Source: Cotesia glomerata | Taxonomy: Eukaryota; Arthropoda; Insecta; Hymenoptera; Braconidae | Length of the DNA stretch: 64,000 nt | Reading direction: 5' to 3' | NCBI RefSeq assembly: GCF_020080835.1 | Contig: NC_058158.1 | Span: 13,454,001-13,518,000, forward strand | Shown: one piece after another, positions 12,855 to 24,506 of the stretch | How positions within the stretch are numbered: the first letter of the stretch is position 1 | How the letters are laid out: each line of letters opens with the position of its first letter | Made by a program: the position numbers and the translations under genes | The notes under the pieces: generated by a model | The model's database searches: none | Told to the model about the DNA's origin: nothing | What the model saw: only the letters and a program-made list of their open reading frames with translations

Positions 12855-14059
12855 TTGTAACGTGGCTGGTCTCAACTGTTCGTAGAGTGAAATAAATTTT
12901 TATTATAAAATGAAAATTATCTAAATTTTAATTTAATAATTAATTACGAACTGGGCCGAAAAGACACGCTCGTTACACCCGGAGTGTAACCAACTCGAAG
13001 CCGTAGTTTATAAGAGTCGATACTGCTCCAGATGCCTGTAGCTTTAGATTTTACGGCGGACCAAGCCGATAGCTTTCAAAGCTACAAATAGCTAAATTGA
13101 TTTAATTCGCGTTAGGAATATGGTCTAGGGCAATTCGTGGGTGGCGATACTCGTTGAAAGATAGATTCAGCTCCGACACAAAACCAATCTTTGCCGCGTA
13201 CTGCTCCGCTGATCGCTCAGTATGGAAAAATAGAGCTAAATGGTCGTCAAATACAAATATTGAAAAATACAGCTCAAAGTAAGTTCAATACCGCTTCCAA
13301 TTCTTACCAATATACCACCTGACTTACAACAGGTACTACTACCACTTCGGTGTGCTTTAACGTTGTCCAGCGGTGGTAGATTCCTTGTGGCTGTAGCTGG
13401 GCCGGTTACTGGGTCAGGAACAGACGAATAATCGAGGTGACCGACAAACCAGGATCTTCCTCGAACAATGAGACGACGCTTTCCTCAACAAAATGGCTGA
13501 CTACTCGAGACCTCTTCTGTACACGACATGCCAAGCTAATTTATCTTGTATATGCGTCGTATTATTTTATTAATTTACACCGTTTATTAAATAATAACGG
13601 CATTTTAATCTACAATAGTACGATACGACTCCGATTATCATTAAACTTACTATTATTATTAAACTTACTTTGAGCTGTATTTTTCAATATTTGTACTTGA
13701 CGACCATTTAGCTCTATTTTTCCATACTGAGCGATCAGCGGAGCAGTACGCGGCAAAGATTGGTTTTGTGTCGGAGCTGAATCTATCTTTCAACGAGTAT
13801 CACCACCCACGAATTGCCCTAGACCATATTCCTAACGCTTGGTTATTCCTTGGTCCGCCGTAAAATCTAAAGCTACAGGCATCTGGAGCAGCATCGACTC
13901 TTATAAGCTACGGCTTCGAGTTGGTTACACTCCGGGTGTAACGAGCGTGTCTTTTCGGCCCAGTTCGTAATTAATTATTAAATTAAAATTTAGATAATTT
14001 TCATTTTATAATAAAAATTTATTTCACTCTACGAACAGTCGAGACCAGCCACGTTACAA
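12855..14059. mobile_element. 1.2-kb foldback element with ~400-430-bp arms
   Basis: Arms at 12855-13285 and 13662-14059 are inverted complements with few differences. Outer ends are TTGTAACGTGGCTGG and CCAGCCACGTTACAA, and an AT-rich block of the arm includes TTTAATTTAATAATTAATTA. The left arm carries extra sequence around 13065-13110 that the right arm lacks. The ~376-bp spacer holds a 78-codon frame (13437-13673, +) with no recognisable domain, so the element is probably non-autonomous. I could not find a convincing target-site duplication, which leaves the superfamily open. Transcription through it would give a long double-stranded hairpin RNA. Confidence 0.85.
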
Positions 14060-14314
14060 GTTATATTCGTTTGAAGTTTGAATGCTGTCATTTTACTAAA
14101 AGTTACAAGTATTTTGAATAGTCATGGCATGACTTATGATCGAAATAACAAGAAAAAATTTAATAAACTACAGACATCCGATACATTAAATCAGATGATC
14201 GCATGTTCTTTTGTCGTCCCTGGTTCTTTACCATAAATACTTATGTATGTAAGCTAATAAAAAGAAAGTTAAACTTCTAGGTACAGAGAAGATGAAGTAA
14301 ACAAACTCGGTATC

Positions 14315-14353
<39 letters not shown>

Positions 14354-16149
14354 CATAGTTATAAGACAGACTTACGTTTGAAAAAGTATATATCAAAAAT
14401 ATACAAGTTGGTTCGAGCTAACATTTGTCCATGTACCAGAATTTCTTTGCTTCCGATTCAGTTGATCAATGAGCTAAGTTCCATGCTTCCTAAAATTTAG
14501 GTTAGATCCTTTTCTCTTTCGAAACTCCTCGTTCTTTCTACTATTTTTATTTTATTTTATTAGCAAACCCATTGATTTAAATGAAAAGGAGGAAAGAAAA
14601 AAAAAAGATGAATTTGAAAAAAAAGGAGATTGTGTGTGTCCAACTCTGAAAGTTGCTTGGTGCGCAACTACTCTCATGAAAATTCTATGCGATGGAAAGT
14701 CGAGAAATCGAATACACTCGAAATTTATTCAAACTCCGACAAATAGCCGGAAAGTGTAGAAAAATTTACGATACACAGAGACACTTGGTTTGGGAATGGA
14801 AGATAACTTTTCCGTCGGATTCAAACGTATACACTGGCTGTATCGAACTACCATTTTTAGATTCCAATGAAAGTACATTAGGATATATACATGTATATAT
14901 ATCCAGAAAGAAGTTCGTTTGTGATTTCCCATTTCTCTTCTATTCTTTTTTTAAGTATATTTTGTCAACCAGATGGTACTTTAGTTGTCGTTAAAACTTA
15001 ATTTTTTATAAAACTTATTTATTTATCGGTTCTTTTTTTAACAATGTTATTTGTTTTTTTTTTATCGTAAATTTGAACAGCAAAAATGTATAAACCATGG
15101 TCGGGCATTACGTTTTTTCGATAAGCATTAGATTTGTTTGCTTAACTTCTAAACTTTCTTGTTTTACTGTTAAAGTATCGATTTTTCATAGGGAAATATT
15201 TAACAACAATTTTTGTAAACAATGATATAGCTGACTAAAATGCTCTGAAGTTATTAAATAAACAAATTCATAAATAAACCGTATGTGTAAAAAAATTAAA
15301 TCCAAAATTGTTTAGAGTCAAGGATTAAAGAGAATAAAGCTTAAAATAACAATACAAATATTGACCTTGCCGCTTATGAAAAATTAAAAAAAAAATAACT
15401 GTGAAAATTGATGTATATTCTCGAATGTAATTTATGAGCATTAATAGTGCTGAGTGTCTAAAATACATCCATTAAATGTGCGCGTCACTAATATAAAAAA
15501 AGAGATGATCTACGATCATCTCATCGAATATATGATAATAAATGTAAAATATGGCAAGGCCATGGAAAGTGCTGCGACACTTTTCGCGATCCTTCATCAC
15601 GTAAAGCTGCCGATAAGACCGTCGTTATTGGAATCTTGATAGTGGTATACGTTCTCGATCGGATTTGAGGCGTCTTTTCAGAAAAATATCTGGGCTCACT
15701 GGGTGACGGCAAAAAAAAAAAGATGGAAAAGAATTTGAGAAGCCTTGCAGGAGAAGGAGCATAAAAAGAAGAAAAGCTAACATGTGTACGTAGCAAAGTC
15801 TTTTTTCTGTAGGAATTATATAAATCTATAAATTATGTTTGAATTTCTTATCCAAGTATCAAGTTAACTGCGAATTTACAAAACGTCATTGCGAAAAATA
15901 TATCATTCGCAATTGGATTAAATATATTTGTCAACGTAAGTTAAGATTACGCACTTATTCAATGTAACATGGAATTCTTTGTAAGACAAGTAAATGAAAG
16001 AGACATCGCAGGATAGATAATTTAGTGGTTTTCATTTAATTTTGGAAAATTAACATCATTAGAGCTCGAAATAAGTGTGAATTCTAAAAATTTTTTACAA
16101 AATAAATCAGAACTTTTTCCAAAAATAATTCATTGTTTAAAAAATAGTG
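14060..16149. other. Mixed unique sequence with a (TAA)n tract and a short perfect hairpin
   Basis: It contains a (TAA)n microsatellite at 14317-14353 and, at 15502-15522, a perfect 9-bp hairpin (GAGATGATC, TAC, GATCATCTC) within a more complex patch at 15430-15660. Apart from the weak ORF at 14692-14994, nothing gene-like is seen. Confidence 0.4.
14692..14994 (+). CDS. Unrecognised 100-codon ORF, doubtful
   Basis: This frame lies in non-repeat sequence and has a more protein-like composition than most here: a charged N-terminal half with several Arg/Lys/Glu, and a hydrophobic C-terminal part. I recognise no domain or motif. There is no neighbouring exon, splice pattern or conservation evidence to support it. 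A partial exon or a chance frame are both possible, chance being more likely. Confidence 0.12.
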   Translation: MESREIEYTRNLFKLRQIAGKCRKIYDTQRHLVWEWKITFPSDSNVYTGCIELPFLDSNESTLGYIHVYISRKKFVCDFPFLFYSFFKYILSTRWYFSCR

Positions 16150-17110
16150 TTCAAGTTTGTCCCAGAAAGTTTTTAGATGTTTTATAGCATCCCGATTCGC
16201 CTTTAACGCCTACCACATATATTTTGTCTCAGCTTGCCCCGGTTTTCTCCACAGTAACAGTTATCCACATACCCAATATTATTTATTCATATCTTATGAT
16301 TATTTGATGAAATGCATTTTGGTGCAGAGCGAAGAAATAGTGGAGTCGTCGAAGAAGAGACTACTTTAGCGGAATATTTGGATGCGGCTGGGACTGGAAA
16401 GCATGTATGTATGTACATACAAAGGAGTTTTAGTGAGAGAGTATATGCACGAGAGAGAAAGAGAGCATGCCAGGGATCGGTGCAGATATATATCCACAGC
16501 CATGCGTTACGGGTTCAGCTAAATCCGCCATGATGAATGTGTTGGCGGGAATAAATCCGTAATGCACACCCCCACCAAGAACCTCATCCCCATCCTCATG
16601 CTCAGCGATATAGATACTACTACAGCTACTACTACTACGACAATTGGGCTGCTCCCCGAACTGTATTCAACCACTATCTTTCTCACCCTCATCAACCCTC
16701 CATGCTATCTTTTTGACTCTTTTCATCCACATACGTACTTGTGTCCAAATTAGAATGTAACTCTGTGCCTATACTACACTTTCCACCAACTACAACTAAA
16801 CTCCATGATAAAGTTGTGCCTGCACACTCGAAAAGTGGTACGCATGCGCATCAAAATAATATATATATATATATATTTATTCACATGGATAGAAGCACGC
16901 GTCGTTAGTTTTCTTTCTCACTTAAACCTACTCTTCTTCATTTTACATTGATGCTTTATGTCTCTCTTCAATTTTGTTTCCCTCCCTTTCGCACTTATCT
17001 AACGCCCTGAGTTGGGTTTATTTATATCCTTATACGTGTATACACAGCGGCAGGTAGACCTTCATTAGGATTTATAGATGGAATCGTTCGTTCTGTCCCA
17101 CACGTGCATG
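16150..17110. other. Unique, GC-balanced island, no gene called
   Basis: The segment 16150-17110 is not repeated elsewhere in the window, has balanced composition, and includes an (AT)n run near 16857-16877 and a CTACTACTA patch near 16614-16640. Three short frames (16157-16369, 16312-16533, 16562-16753, all +) overlap or abut without recognisable content. It may be regulatory DNA or a non-coding exon; there is no direct proof. Confidence 0.35.
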
Positions 17111-18026
17111 AACGCGACTAGAGTACAAAACTTTTTAGTTTTGTTCTTTTTTTTTTATTTTATTTTATTTATACTTTATTTTTTTTCCTTTCATTTAGTT
17201 TGTGTCTGTCATGTAAATGAGATGCAATAATCGCGAATAAACACGGGGACATGACATATGAGCTTCGACTTTACGGGATACTTGGCATTCATTCACACAT
17301 TCGTATTTCCATATTTGGTCGGCTAAAAAAACAACAACAACATTTATTCAGTGACACACTATAATGAAATATAAAAACTAAAATTATATAAAATATATTT
17401 TTATCAAAAATTTCTCTTGCGAACCGATGTCATAAATTAATTGATTCGAGTAATAAATTAAGGATAGATTCGTATGAATATATAAGATATGTACATTACA
17501 TTATAGTAGAGTCTTATATCAATCTTGGTGATTCAAATTTTCCACTACAGTGTGCACAGCTACGATAACCCACACGTTCTCCAAGTAGCTGAGTCCGTAA
17601 GGTCTGTAAATCATAACCGCGAGAACGTACAGATTGCCGGATCAGAGGCTCGAGTGTTGGTTATAAATTCGCAGTGCGAATAGGTGCGAACAGACGTGAA
17701 TAGCAACACCCTCTTTCGTTCTCTTCAGTCAACATTTAACATTTCACGTTAGAGGATGTCGTACGTCATTCCAATGGTCTCGTGTGTGACCAACTGCCCT
17801 CGATTTATGCTAACTCAATTGTTCTTTCTATAAAGTTCATGTGCCGAGCTTCATGAATTGATCTACTTCGAGAGACTCTAACTTTATTTTCATCTATCAC
17901 ATCTAGCATTTCTAATTATTGATAGTGAGAAGATTCTCTTGATATTATCAAAAATGAATAAGACTCCGATTAATTGACCGGAAAATGTGGATCTATGAAC
18001 TTCATCTTAATATTGCACTCTCGATA

Positions 18027-18090
18027 GCACAAAGCGTTTGATGGGATGCGTTAATCTCATCTGGTCAAGGTCAAGCTATTTTCCTGATTA
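18027..18090 (+). repeat. Diverged relative of the 4.1-kb repeat left end
   Basis: The segment aligns by eye with 4090-4153: both run from AGCRCRAAGCG, through a G/T-rich stretch, to GTCAAGGTCAAGC and then TATTTT/AATTTT and TGAT. This indicates an old dispersed repeat. Confidence 0.4.
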
Positions 18091-19694
18091 GAATCGTTTC
18101 TATTCATTAGATTGTCAGAAATAATTAACTGTTTTTCTTTTTTTCAATATATCAAACATATTGTTATAAATTACGAAAAAATTCTGTAAATTAAAGTTAA
18201 AGGTTTTAATATTGAGGCATCGCAATACACCTTTTAATTCCTCATTAAATTCATTTGGAAAAAATTTTCTTCAAACTTTAGAATTTTTAACTCATCAGTA
18301 AAATACTATACTGTTAAGACCACAGAATAATATTTTTCTAAAAAATAAATCGCTCTACAAAAAAGATTTTTAGTAAATCAATTCTTTCAAAAGTTATGTG
18401 AGGTTCAAGATTTTTTCATTTTCTGAAAAATCTATTGGACTAATTATAAATTTTTCCTTAAAATTATCTTTTTTAAAGTCTTTTATAATTTTGACAATAT
18501 CTCATATCCATTACAACAGTAGTTTTTTCAAAAAAACATGGTTTTAGATATTTCATTAAAACTAAAATCAAATCACAATTTGTCTAATTATTTGCAATTT
18601 TTTTTTTTTTTTTCTTTCATCAGAGATCTAGGATAATAAATCGATGTTCTAATTAGCAAATTATCTAACTCGATTTTAGAGAATCTTCTATTTGTACGAA
18701 AAAAACAATTAGTTCAAAATTTATTATCACTTTAAAAAAACCATTTAATATCATTATTATCTAATAGAGATATAATATTTAGGTTTGAATCATTCAAATA
18801 ATTTATAATTCGATTATGGCTACATGAAAATGTTAAAAAATGACCCTCTAAAAAATAAGGAGTTAGATAAATTGCTAATTAATTGCTAATTAGTTTTAAA
18901 ATTTTTTTATCATTAAATGCAAAAATGTTTGTAAATAACTAGAATAAAAGTACACTATGAACATAATTGTTTAAACAATTGATTTATACGCAACAGAGAT
19001 AAATAACATTAATTCACTTTCTGATAATTTTAGTGTATGTCTGAAGGGCAGCATGCTGGAATCCGTGATAGGAATATTCGACGGAGGATTTATCCGTTTC
19101 TCTCCTCTCTGTCTCGGCGAGCCGAGAGGTTGATACACGAAGGATAATCCTTAGGGATTAATGCGGTATCACGTGGCTCCATGCGTGCACCAAAACCGAC
19201 CAACGTCCACCGACAATCGTATATAGCGTGCCATAGAAACAACCCTTTTGCTCAGCTAGAACTGAAGGATGTGAGAAGGGGAAAGCCGGAGGTGAAGGAA
19301 GACACTATGGTCCCACCAATCTCTCGCGATATAATACCCTAATTCCTAAATCTGTCGCCATACGTCTTCGTAACTATAAACATTTTTAGCCCCAAGTTTC
19401 TCTGATGATCATGAGAAGTTTATTATATTCTTTCGTTTAAAATGTCATTTAGAAAAAAATTATTTAAATCTATTTCACTTGAATTAAGGAAGATCATATT
19501 TATTATTATTTCATACAGTATGCTAATAAAAGAATAAAATTACGTAATATTAAAGTAAATTAGTCATTTCTTCTCATCGGAAGGGTTGGAGCACAACACA
19601 TAAGTAATTACAGAAGGGTTCTGGATAATGTTGTGATTCATAATTTCATGCAGACACACATTAGAGATAGTTGTGTATCTTCTTCGCTCATTCT

Positions 19695-20246
19695 CTACAC
19701 AAAAAATTGTAATAAGGACATGTGCACGGCACAAAATTTATTTTTATTGCGCATACCAAATGCCTGTGGAAGCCACATTTTTACTTTTTTTAATATTTTA
19801 AAAAATATGTAACATATTATATTATAGTATTTTGAAAGTAGACGAATCAGATTATAGTAATTTATGTTACACGTGAACTGAGAGGCTAATAACTTCAAAA
19901 TGGTGTAGTCGCAACATGAACTTAAGGTTTTTGTCGCTTCTACTTGAGTACGAGAGTAGCAGATGTCACAACAAGCTGTAGGTAAGCAGAGTTTGTAAAA
20001 ATTATTTGTAGTGGCGAATCTGCAATGCATAATATAAAGAAGTTGAATGTCGCAGTTAAAAACGGGTGAGACCCTAAAAATCCTATGCCTAAATATTACG
20101 TAGAATATCCTTTCGAAAATATCTTTTGATAGAAGTATCCTTACGAAAAATATTTTAACCTCACTTTGATACAGACATTTTGACATATTTTTAATAAAAA
20201 CATGTTTGACTAAATATCTTTCCAAAAATATACTTTGATATTTCAA
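19695..20246 (-). CDS. Longest ORF in the window (183 codons), probably not a gene
   Basis: The predicted product is rich in Ile, Tyr, Phe, Leu, Cys and Lys. It has no domain I recognise, no obvious signal peptide, and its N-terminal part is encoded by the iterated ATATCTTT-like motif. A frame of this length is not surprising in 64 kb of AT-rich DNA. I list it because it is the longest frame and lies outside the clearly bounded repeats. Confidence 0.1.
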   Translation of the reverse strand: MKYQSIFLERYLVKHVFIKNMSKCLYQSEVKIFFVRILLSKDIFERIFYVIFRHRIFRVSPVFNCDIQLLYIMHCRFATTNNFYKLCLPTACCDICYSRTQVEATKTLSSCCDYTILKLLASQFTCNINYYNLIRLLSKYYNIICYIFFKILKKVKMWLPQAFGMRNKNKFCAVHMSLLQFFV

Positions 20247-20296
20247 TATATTTTTTAGAGGATATTTTTACATACACGGAAAAAAATATCTCTCTG

Positions 20297-20998
20297 CACG
20301 GGAAAAAATTTCTGGGAAAATTTACGATACAACTATTTTAAAGCTGGACTATACTTTTATTACTATTAATTGTCAAATATTTTAGAAGAAAAAATACTAT
20401 TTATTCATGAAAAAATACGATATTACTATTGTAAAAAGTAAGAGATGAAAATTTCCAGTGCTGCCTCTGTATCTTTCCAATAGAACTATAGCAAATTTTA
20501 CAATAGTTGAATTAGAATGTTTCTCAATTAGTGTGAGTAATGGCCGTGCACAGCGCCAGACTCCGAGTTTATGTAAATGTTAAAGGATATGGGTCTTAGT
20601 TTACCTCGGATAGCGTAGAGGGAGAGTCTCTGGCTGCCAGCACAGAGTTCTGGGTTCGATTCCCAGATAGCACGAAAATGTCGGTTTCTTTTTTCGATTA
20701 CTGTATAGGTACCAATTAGTCCAACCTTCTATTTCTCTCCCTCCCTAATATTTCTTTTAAAAAAACCAACTTTGAATTTTTACAATAGTTGAATTGTAAA
20801 GTTTACAAACACATATTGAATAATTTGCTCTATAGTATTCGACTTTTTAAGACTCTTGCTAGTCTTATTTGTTGGATAAAATTTACAATAGTAGATCGTA
20901 AAAATTACTAAATGAGAAATATAGTCCACCGTTACTATTTTATTTAGTAAAAATTACAATAGTAAAATAGTAAAAACTCCTTCAATTTTCTTTCGGTG
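20297..20998. mobile_element. 702-bp CACGG-type MITE with TG duplication
   Basis: The left end CACGGGAAAAAATTTCT and the right end ATTTTCTTTCGGTG are imperfect inverted complements, flanked on both sides by TG (20295-20296 and 20999-21000). The interior repeats a TTTACAATAGTTGAAT-like motif and carries a tRNA-like segment (20604-20674). No coding capacity. A second CACGG start just upstream (20275, after TA) hints at a further, broken element. Confidence 0.6.
20604..20674 (+). repeat. tRNA-derived segment (SINE head or tRNA pseudogene)
   Basis: A perfect Pol III B box, GGTTCGATTCC (20653-20663), sits in a fully paired T arm (CTGGG/CCCAG). An A-box-like TAGCGTAGAGGGAGA starts at 20611. The anticodon stem CTCTG/CAGAG forms only around an oversized 10-nt loop, and the 7-nt acceptor halves (CCTCGGA and ATAGCAC) do not pair. 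It is therefore not a functional tRNA, but the internal promoter parts look well preserved. No tRNA identity can be assigned safely. Confidence 0.65.
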
Positions 20999-21162
20999 TG
21001 GTATTAAAAATATCGCTACAGTGAACGAAGCATATACACATACCAAGTATAGTCTCCTAAGTAGCGTGATAATTTTAAGTCTTAATAATTAGCACTTAAT
21101 CTTAATAAAAAATAAACCAAATTTTTGATTTTACACTGAACGAAAAATGCGCGACAATATTA

Positions 21163-21300
21163 TAAGCGCTTAAAATTACGGTCATGACGTTTTTGAGCTC
21201 TTCGAGCTCGAAATATAATTTATGTGTTATTTTGAGCTCTCCGAGCTCAAAGAGTTAGCTGTTCTATGCTTTTGAGCTTTTCGAGCATGAAAGGTTGATA
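21163..21300 (+). mobile_element. Family A copy 3, part 1 of 3
   Basis: It begins near AAGCGCTTAAAATTACG and includes the GAGCTCTTCGAGCTC palindromic modules. The copy breaks at 21300 inside the conserved GGTTGATA/TAGAAG sequence, where another element has inserted. Confidence 0.8.
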
Positions 21301-22251
21301 CACTGAGAAAACGGTTTGTTTGACTCAAATGCACAGATTTATTTGAAATGAATCAAAAATATTTATTTAATGTTAACAAATTTCTTTTATTTAAATATAT
21401 ATTACTTTGAATCAAATACTACTTCGTTTTGGTTTATTTAATTGAATCGACTCATTTATTTCATTCAAATAAAGATTTGTTAACTATTAACAAATCTCGC
21501 TTCAAGTAAATTACGCTTGGTGTCGCTATTTTTGAATGTAAGAGTATTGTTTACATGTGATTTTTTTTGTGACCAACCACTATTTCTTTTATATTTATTT
21601 TATTATAATATTAATTTACCTATTGATCTTAAAAAAATTTTATTTTTTCCGGTTGTGACTTACTATTTTTTTTTTCATTAAAATTTTTTTTTATAATTCA
21701 TGCAGTTATTGAAACGAAAAAAAAAATTTCTTAACCTAAAATCCGTGTCGTTTAGTAATAATTTTTTTACAGAAAATTTTCAAATGTGTTATTGAATATA
21801 AAATTTGTATATTTTATAACAATATTAGTTTATTTTCGTAAAAAAATATACTACTACTACTTATAATACTAATAAAAATACTATGATTACTATGATACCG
21901 ATGTTAGCCGTCAGCTGTAAATTTTAATAACAATCAATTACAATAAAAAAATGCTTCTAAAAATTTTCACATAATTTTTATTAATTTTAGCATGTAAAAT
22001 TTTTTAGTTAAAATTTTTTCATAATAATTTTATTGTTATAAAAGTAGAAAAAATTTACAGATGTCTGTTAATTTATAATAATAAAGTTAGTCGACATTTT
22101 TTATTTTTTTATTTTGCTTAATGTGTTAAATTAGAACTAAATAATATTTTTTTTTAATTACACTTACAGTTTTTCGAATTTTTTACAAATGAAATTAAAA
22201 AAAAAATTTTTGTCAATAATAGAGGCTTTTACCTTATTAAAGTAATATTCA

Positions 22252-22921
22252 TTACACGGGCCCACAAAAAAAAGTGGTCTGTACTTTTGACCGAACCTAT
22301 CTTTGGGTATTTTGACGCGCTGAATCCGAATCTGAAGTCAGTTTTGCCCGTACACCCCCAACACTTTGAGTAAAATGCAAAAAAAAAACCCCAAAAAATT
22401 GCGAAAAACTGGTCATAGCGATGAATAAATTTTTGTAAACCCAGATAAATTATGATTTTTATGTATATCAATTCACTGAATCTGAATCTAAACGTTAAGT
22501 AGCTCCTTGAGTCGTCTTTTTATCTTCAGGTTCTGAAGATAAAAATTCTGAGAATGAAGATCGTTTGAGAACAAAAAAGTTCGATAACAACGAAGAACGG
22601 TTTAAAATTCGAGAAAATCGTTTTCTTCATTCTACTTATACATCATTTCTTATATTTTTAAAAATTTTTCAATTCTAAGATCATATTTCATCCATTAAAA
22701 TACACCCAAACTTGATCCGGGTCCACACAATTTATTCATCGCTGTGACCAGTTTTTCGCAATTTTTTGCTTTTTATTAGGGTTTTTTAGCATTTTACTCA
22801 AAATTTTGAGGGTTTACGGACAAAACTGACTTCAGATTCGGATTCAGCGCGTCAAAATACATAAAGATAGGTAGGTCCGGTCAAAAGTACGGACCACTTT
22901 TTTTTTTGTGGGCAGGTGTAA
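22252..22921. mobile_element. 670-bp foldback element nested inside the 2.2-kb element
   Basis: The left arm (about 22252-22400) and right arm (about 22740-22921) are inverted complements. They share GGCCCACAAAAAAAAGTGG / CCAC-T run-GTGGGC, GACTTCAGATTCGGATTC and the GCGCGTCAAAATAC block. The centre carries a small perfect hairpin (TTATCTTCAG, GTT, CTGAAGATAA, about 22520-22542). It has no coding capacity. Confidence 0.8.
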
Positions 22922-23216
22922 TTTTTATGATTTGTAGTGAAATAAACAAAATTATGCCTATAAAAGTTAAGAAAAAAATGTGTGACTTAGAAAAATATAA
23001 AAAGTCTATGAGTATCATCTAGAACAAATTTTAATTTTGGTTTGTAGTTATTTCAATTGTTACATATGTAATACAAACTTTATTAAAAAATTATACAATT
23101 TTACACCAAGCATTACAATAATTAATAGTTTTATGAATTAATGAATATACCGTTCAATAGTAGTAATTTAGTGAATAAAAACATTCATAAAGTAAAATAT
23201 CTTCAACATCGAAAAA

Positions 23217-23378
23217 TATTTTAATACCGGAAAATTTTTAACACCGCTCTAACACCGGAAAAAATATTTACACTGGCAGCGGTGTTATTTTAACACCGCT
23301 TTCGGAGTTGGAATTTAACACCGCAAATTTTAACACCTACACCGCTTTGGACTTACCCCGGTTTTTTTTTACAATGTA
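23217..23378 (-). mobile_element. Fragment of the ACACCG-rich element family
   Basis: Repeated TAACACCG units end in a T run plus ACAATGTA, resembling the ends of the 1.26-kb element at 44249-45505 (T run plus ACAGTGTA). Only this end is recognisable here. Confidence 0.6.
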
Positions 23379-23503
23379 CTACAACTTTGTCTCGAATAAA
23401 TAAATTTATTTGTATCAAATAAATATTTCTGTTGATATTTAAGTAAAAGATTAATTTATAGTTAACGAGCCTCATTTCATTTAAATGAATTGTTTTCTCA
23501 GTG

Positions 23504-23544
23504 TAGAAGTTTAATAAAACACCATTCTTTAAATTTTCAAACTG
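23504..23544 (+). mobile_element. Family A copy 3, part 2 of 3
   Basis: A 41-bp piece (TAGAAGTTTAATAAAACACC onward) continues exactly where part 1 stopped and ends at AAACTG, where a second element is inserted. Confidence 0.8.
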
Positions 23545-24506
23545 CACGGAGAAAAAAATTTTGCTATAGGAACTCTATAGTAGTTAGTTAGTTGTAAAAA
23601 GTTCCAGTAGGTTAACGTATTCTTATAGTAACAATACCGTTTAGCTCCTGCAACTCTACATCGTTGAGCTCTGAGAGCTAAACGTTATTTACCTCTCACA
23701 ACTCTACAGGATCGTTCTGAGACTATAACAAATTTTTGGAAGTCTGCTTAATAATTTTTTTTACGATTTAGCATTGATAATTTAATAAATACATGCGGCA
23801 GAATGAATTTATATTGCCAACAATAATTGTATATGACAAATAAGAATAGTATTATAATAGAAATAAAATAATAATAGAACTTATATTACAAATAAAAATT
23901 ATTTGTAAAATAAAAATATGGTCGTCACAAAATTATCTTATTTTCTTAATTATATCAATAAATATTGGACATAAAATCACTACCGTATATGCACGAGAAA
24001 AGATAAATAAACGAAAACAAATTTTATTTTGTGTTAAATGGGGTCTTTTTAATGTATTCCGATAACTCATCACTTATCACAATATATTCAACAAATAAAT
24101 TAAATTAACAGTCACTGCAAATGAACCTTGAAAAACCATAAATACAAAACCGTTCTAAGGAAATTCAATTTGACAAAAAAAAACCTATTTCCTTAAATAA
24201 ATAAATTGGGAACTTAATTGTCCTCATATATTTTTAATAATATAGATTAGTAACAAAATAATTATGTTTGGCATTTTAGAAGGTTATGAAATATGTCAGC
24301 GCACTCCACTACTGCGCAACGTAGAGCGCTCCCAACTATACCGTTTGGCTCTGAGAACAATCCCGTAGAGCTCTGAGAGCTCAACAACATTGAGTTATCA
24401 GAACTAAATAACATTTTGTTACTGTAACTCTACAACGAACAGTAAACTGTGTATAGTTGTGGTAACTCTACAATTACGTTACCAGAACGAAATTTTTTTT
24501 TCCGTG
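23545..24506 (+). mobile_element. 962-bp CACGG-type element, copy 1
   Basis: It starts CACGGAGAAAAAAATTTTGC and ends GAAATTTTTTTTTCCGTG. Comparison with intact family A copies shows the host sequence resumes after a duplicated TG (23543-23544, 24507-24508). Subterminal GAGCTCTGAGAGCT-type palindromes occur near both ends (about 23665-23680 and 24370-24385). A closely similar copy lies in reverse orientation at 39213-40161. No coding capacity. Confidence 0.85.

Larger units (their letters stand above)
17111..20274. other. AT-rich DNA with two complex patches
   Basis: Complex patches lie at about 17540-17860 and 19030-19380; the rest is A/T runs. The region around 20090-20270 carries several imperfect iterations of a short ATATCTTT/AATATCTTTC-like motif. 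No gene is supported. Confidence 0.4.
21301..23503. mobile_element. 2.2-kb CACTG-type element nested in family A
   Basis: Ends CACTGAGAAAACGG and TTGTTTTCTCAGTG are inverted complements for 12 bp and more loosely beyond, through TTATTTGAATCAAAT-like sequence. The host repeat is GATAGAAG in other copies and GATA-element-TAGAAG here, giving a TA duplication (21299-21300, 23504-23505). The interior contains a separate foldback element (22252-22921) and an ACACCG-rich fragment (23217-23378), so part of its length is later insertion. No transposase-like frame is seen. Confidence 0.8.

Noticed and set aside
17660..17735. TATA box (TATAAAT at about 17661) plus TCAGTC initiator as a core promoter
   Set aside because: The initiator-like motif lies about 65 bases downstream, too far for the usual ~30-base spacing; each motif is common by chance.
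20604..20674. Functional tRNA gene
   Set aside because: The acceptor stem does not pair and the anticodon loop is oversized, so it is kept only as a tRNA-derived segment.
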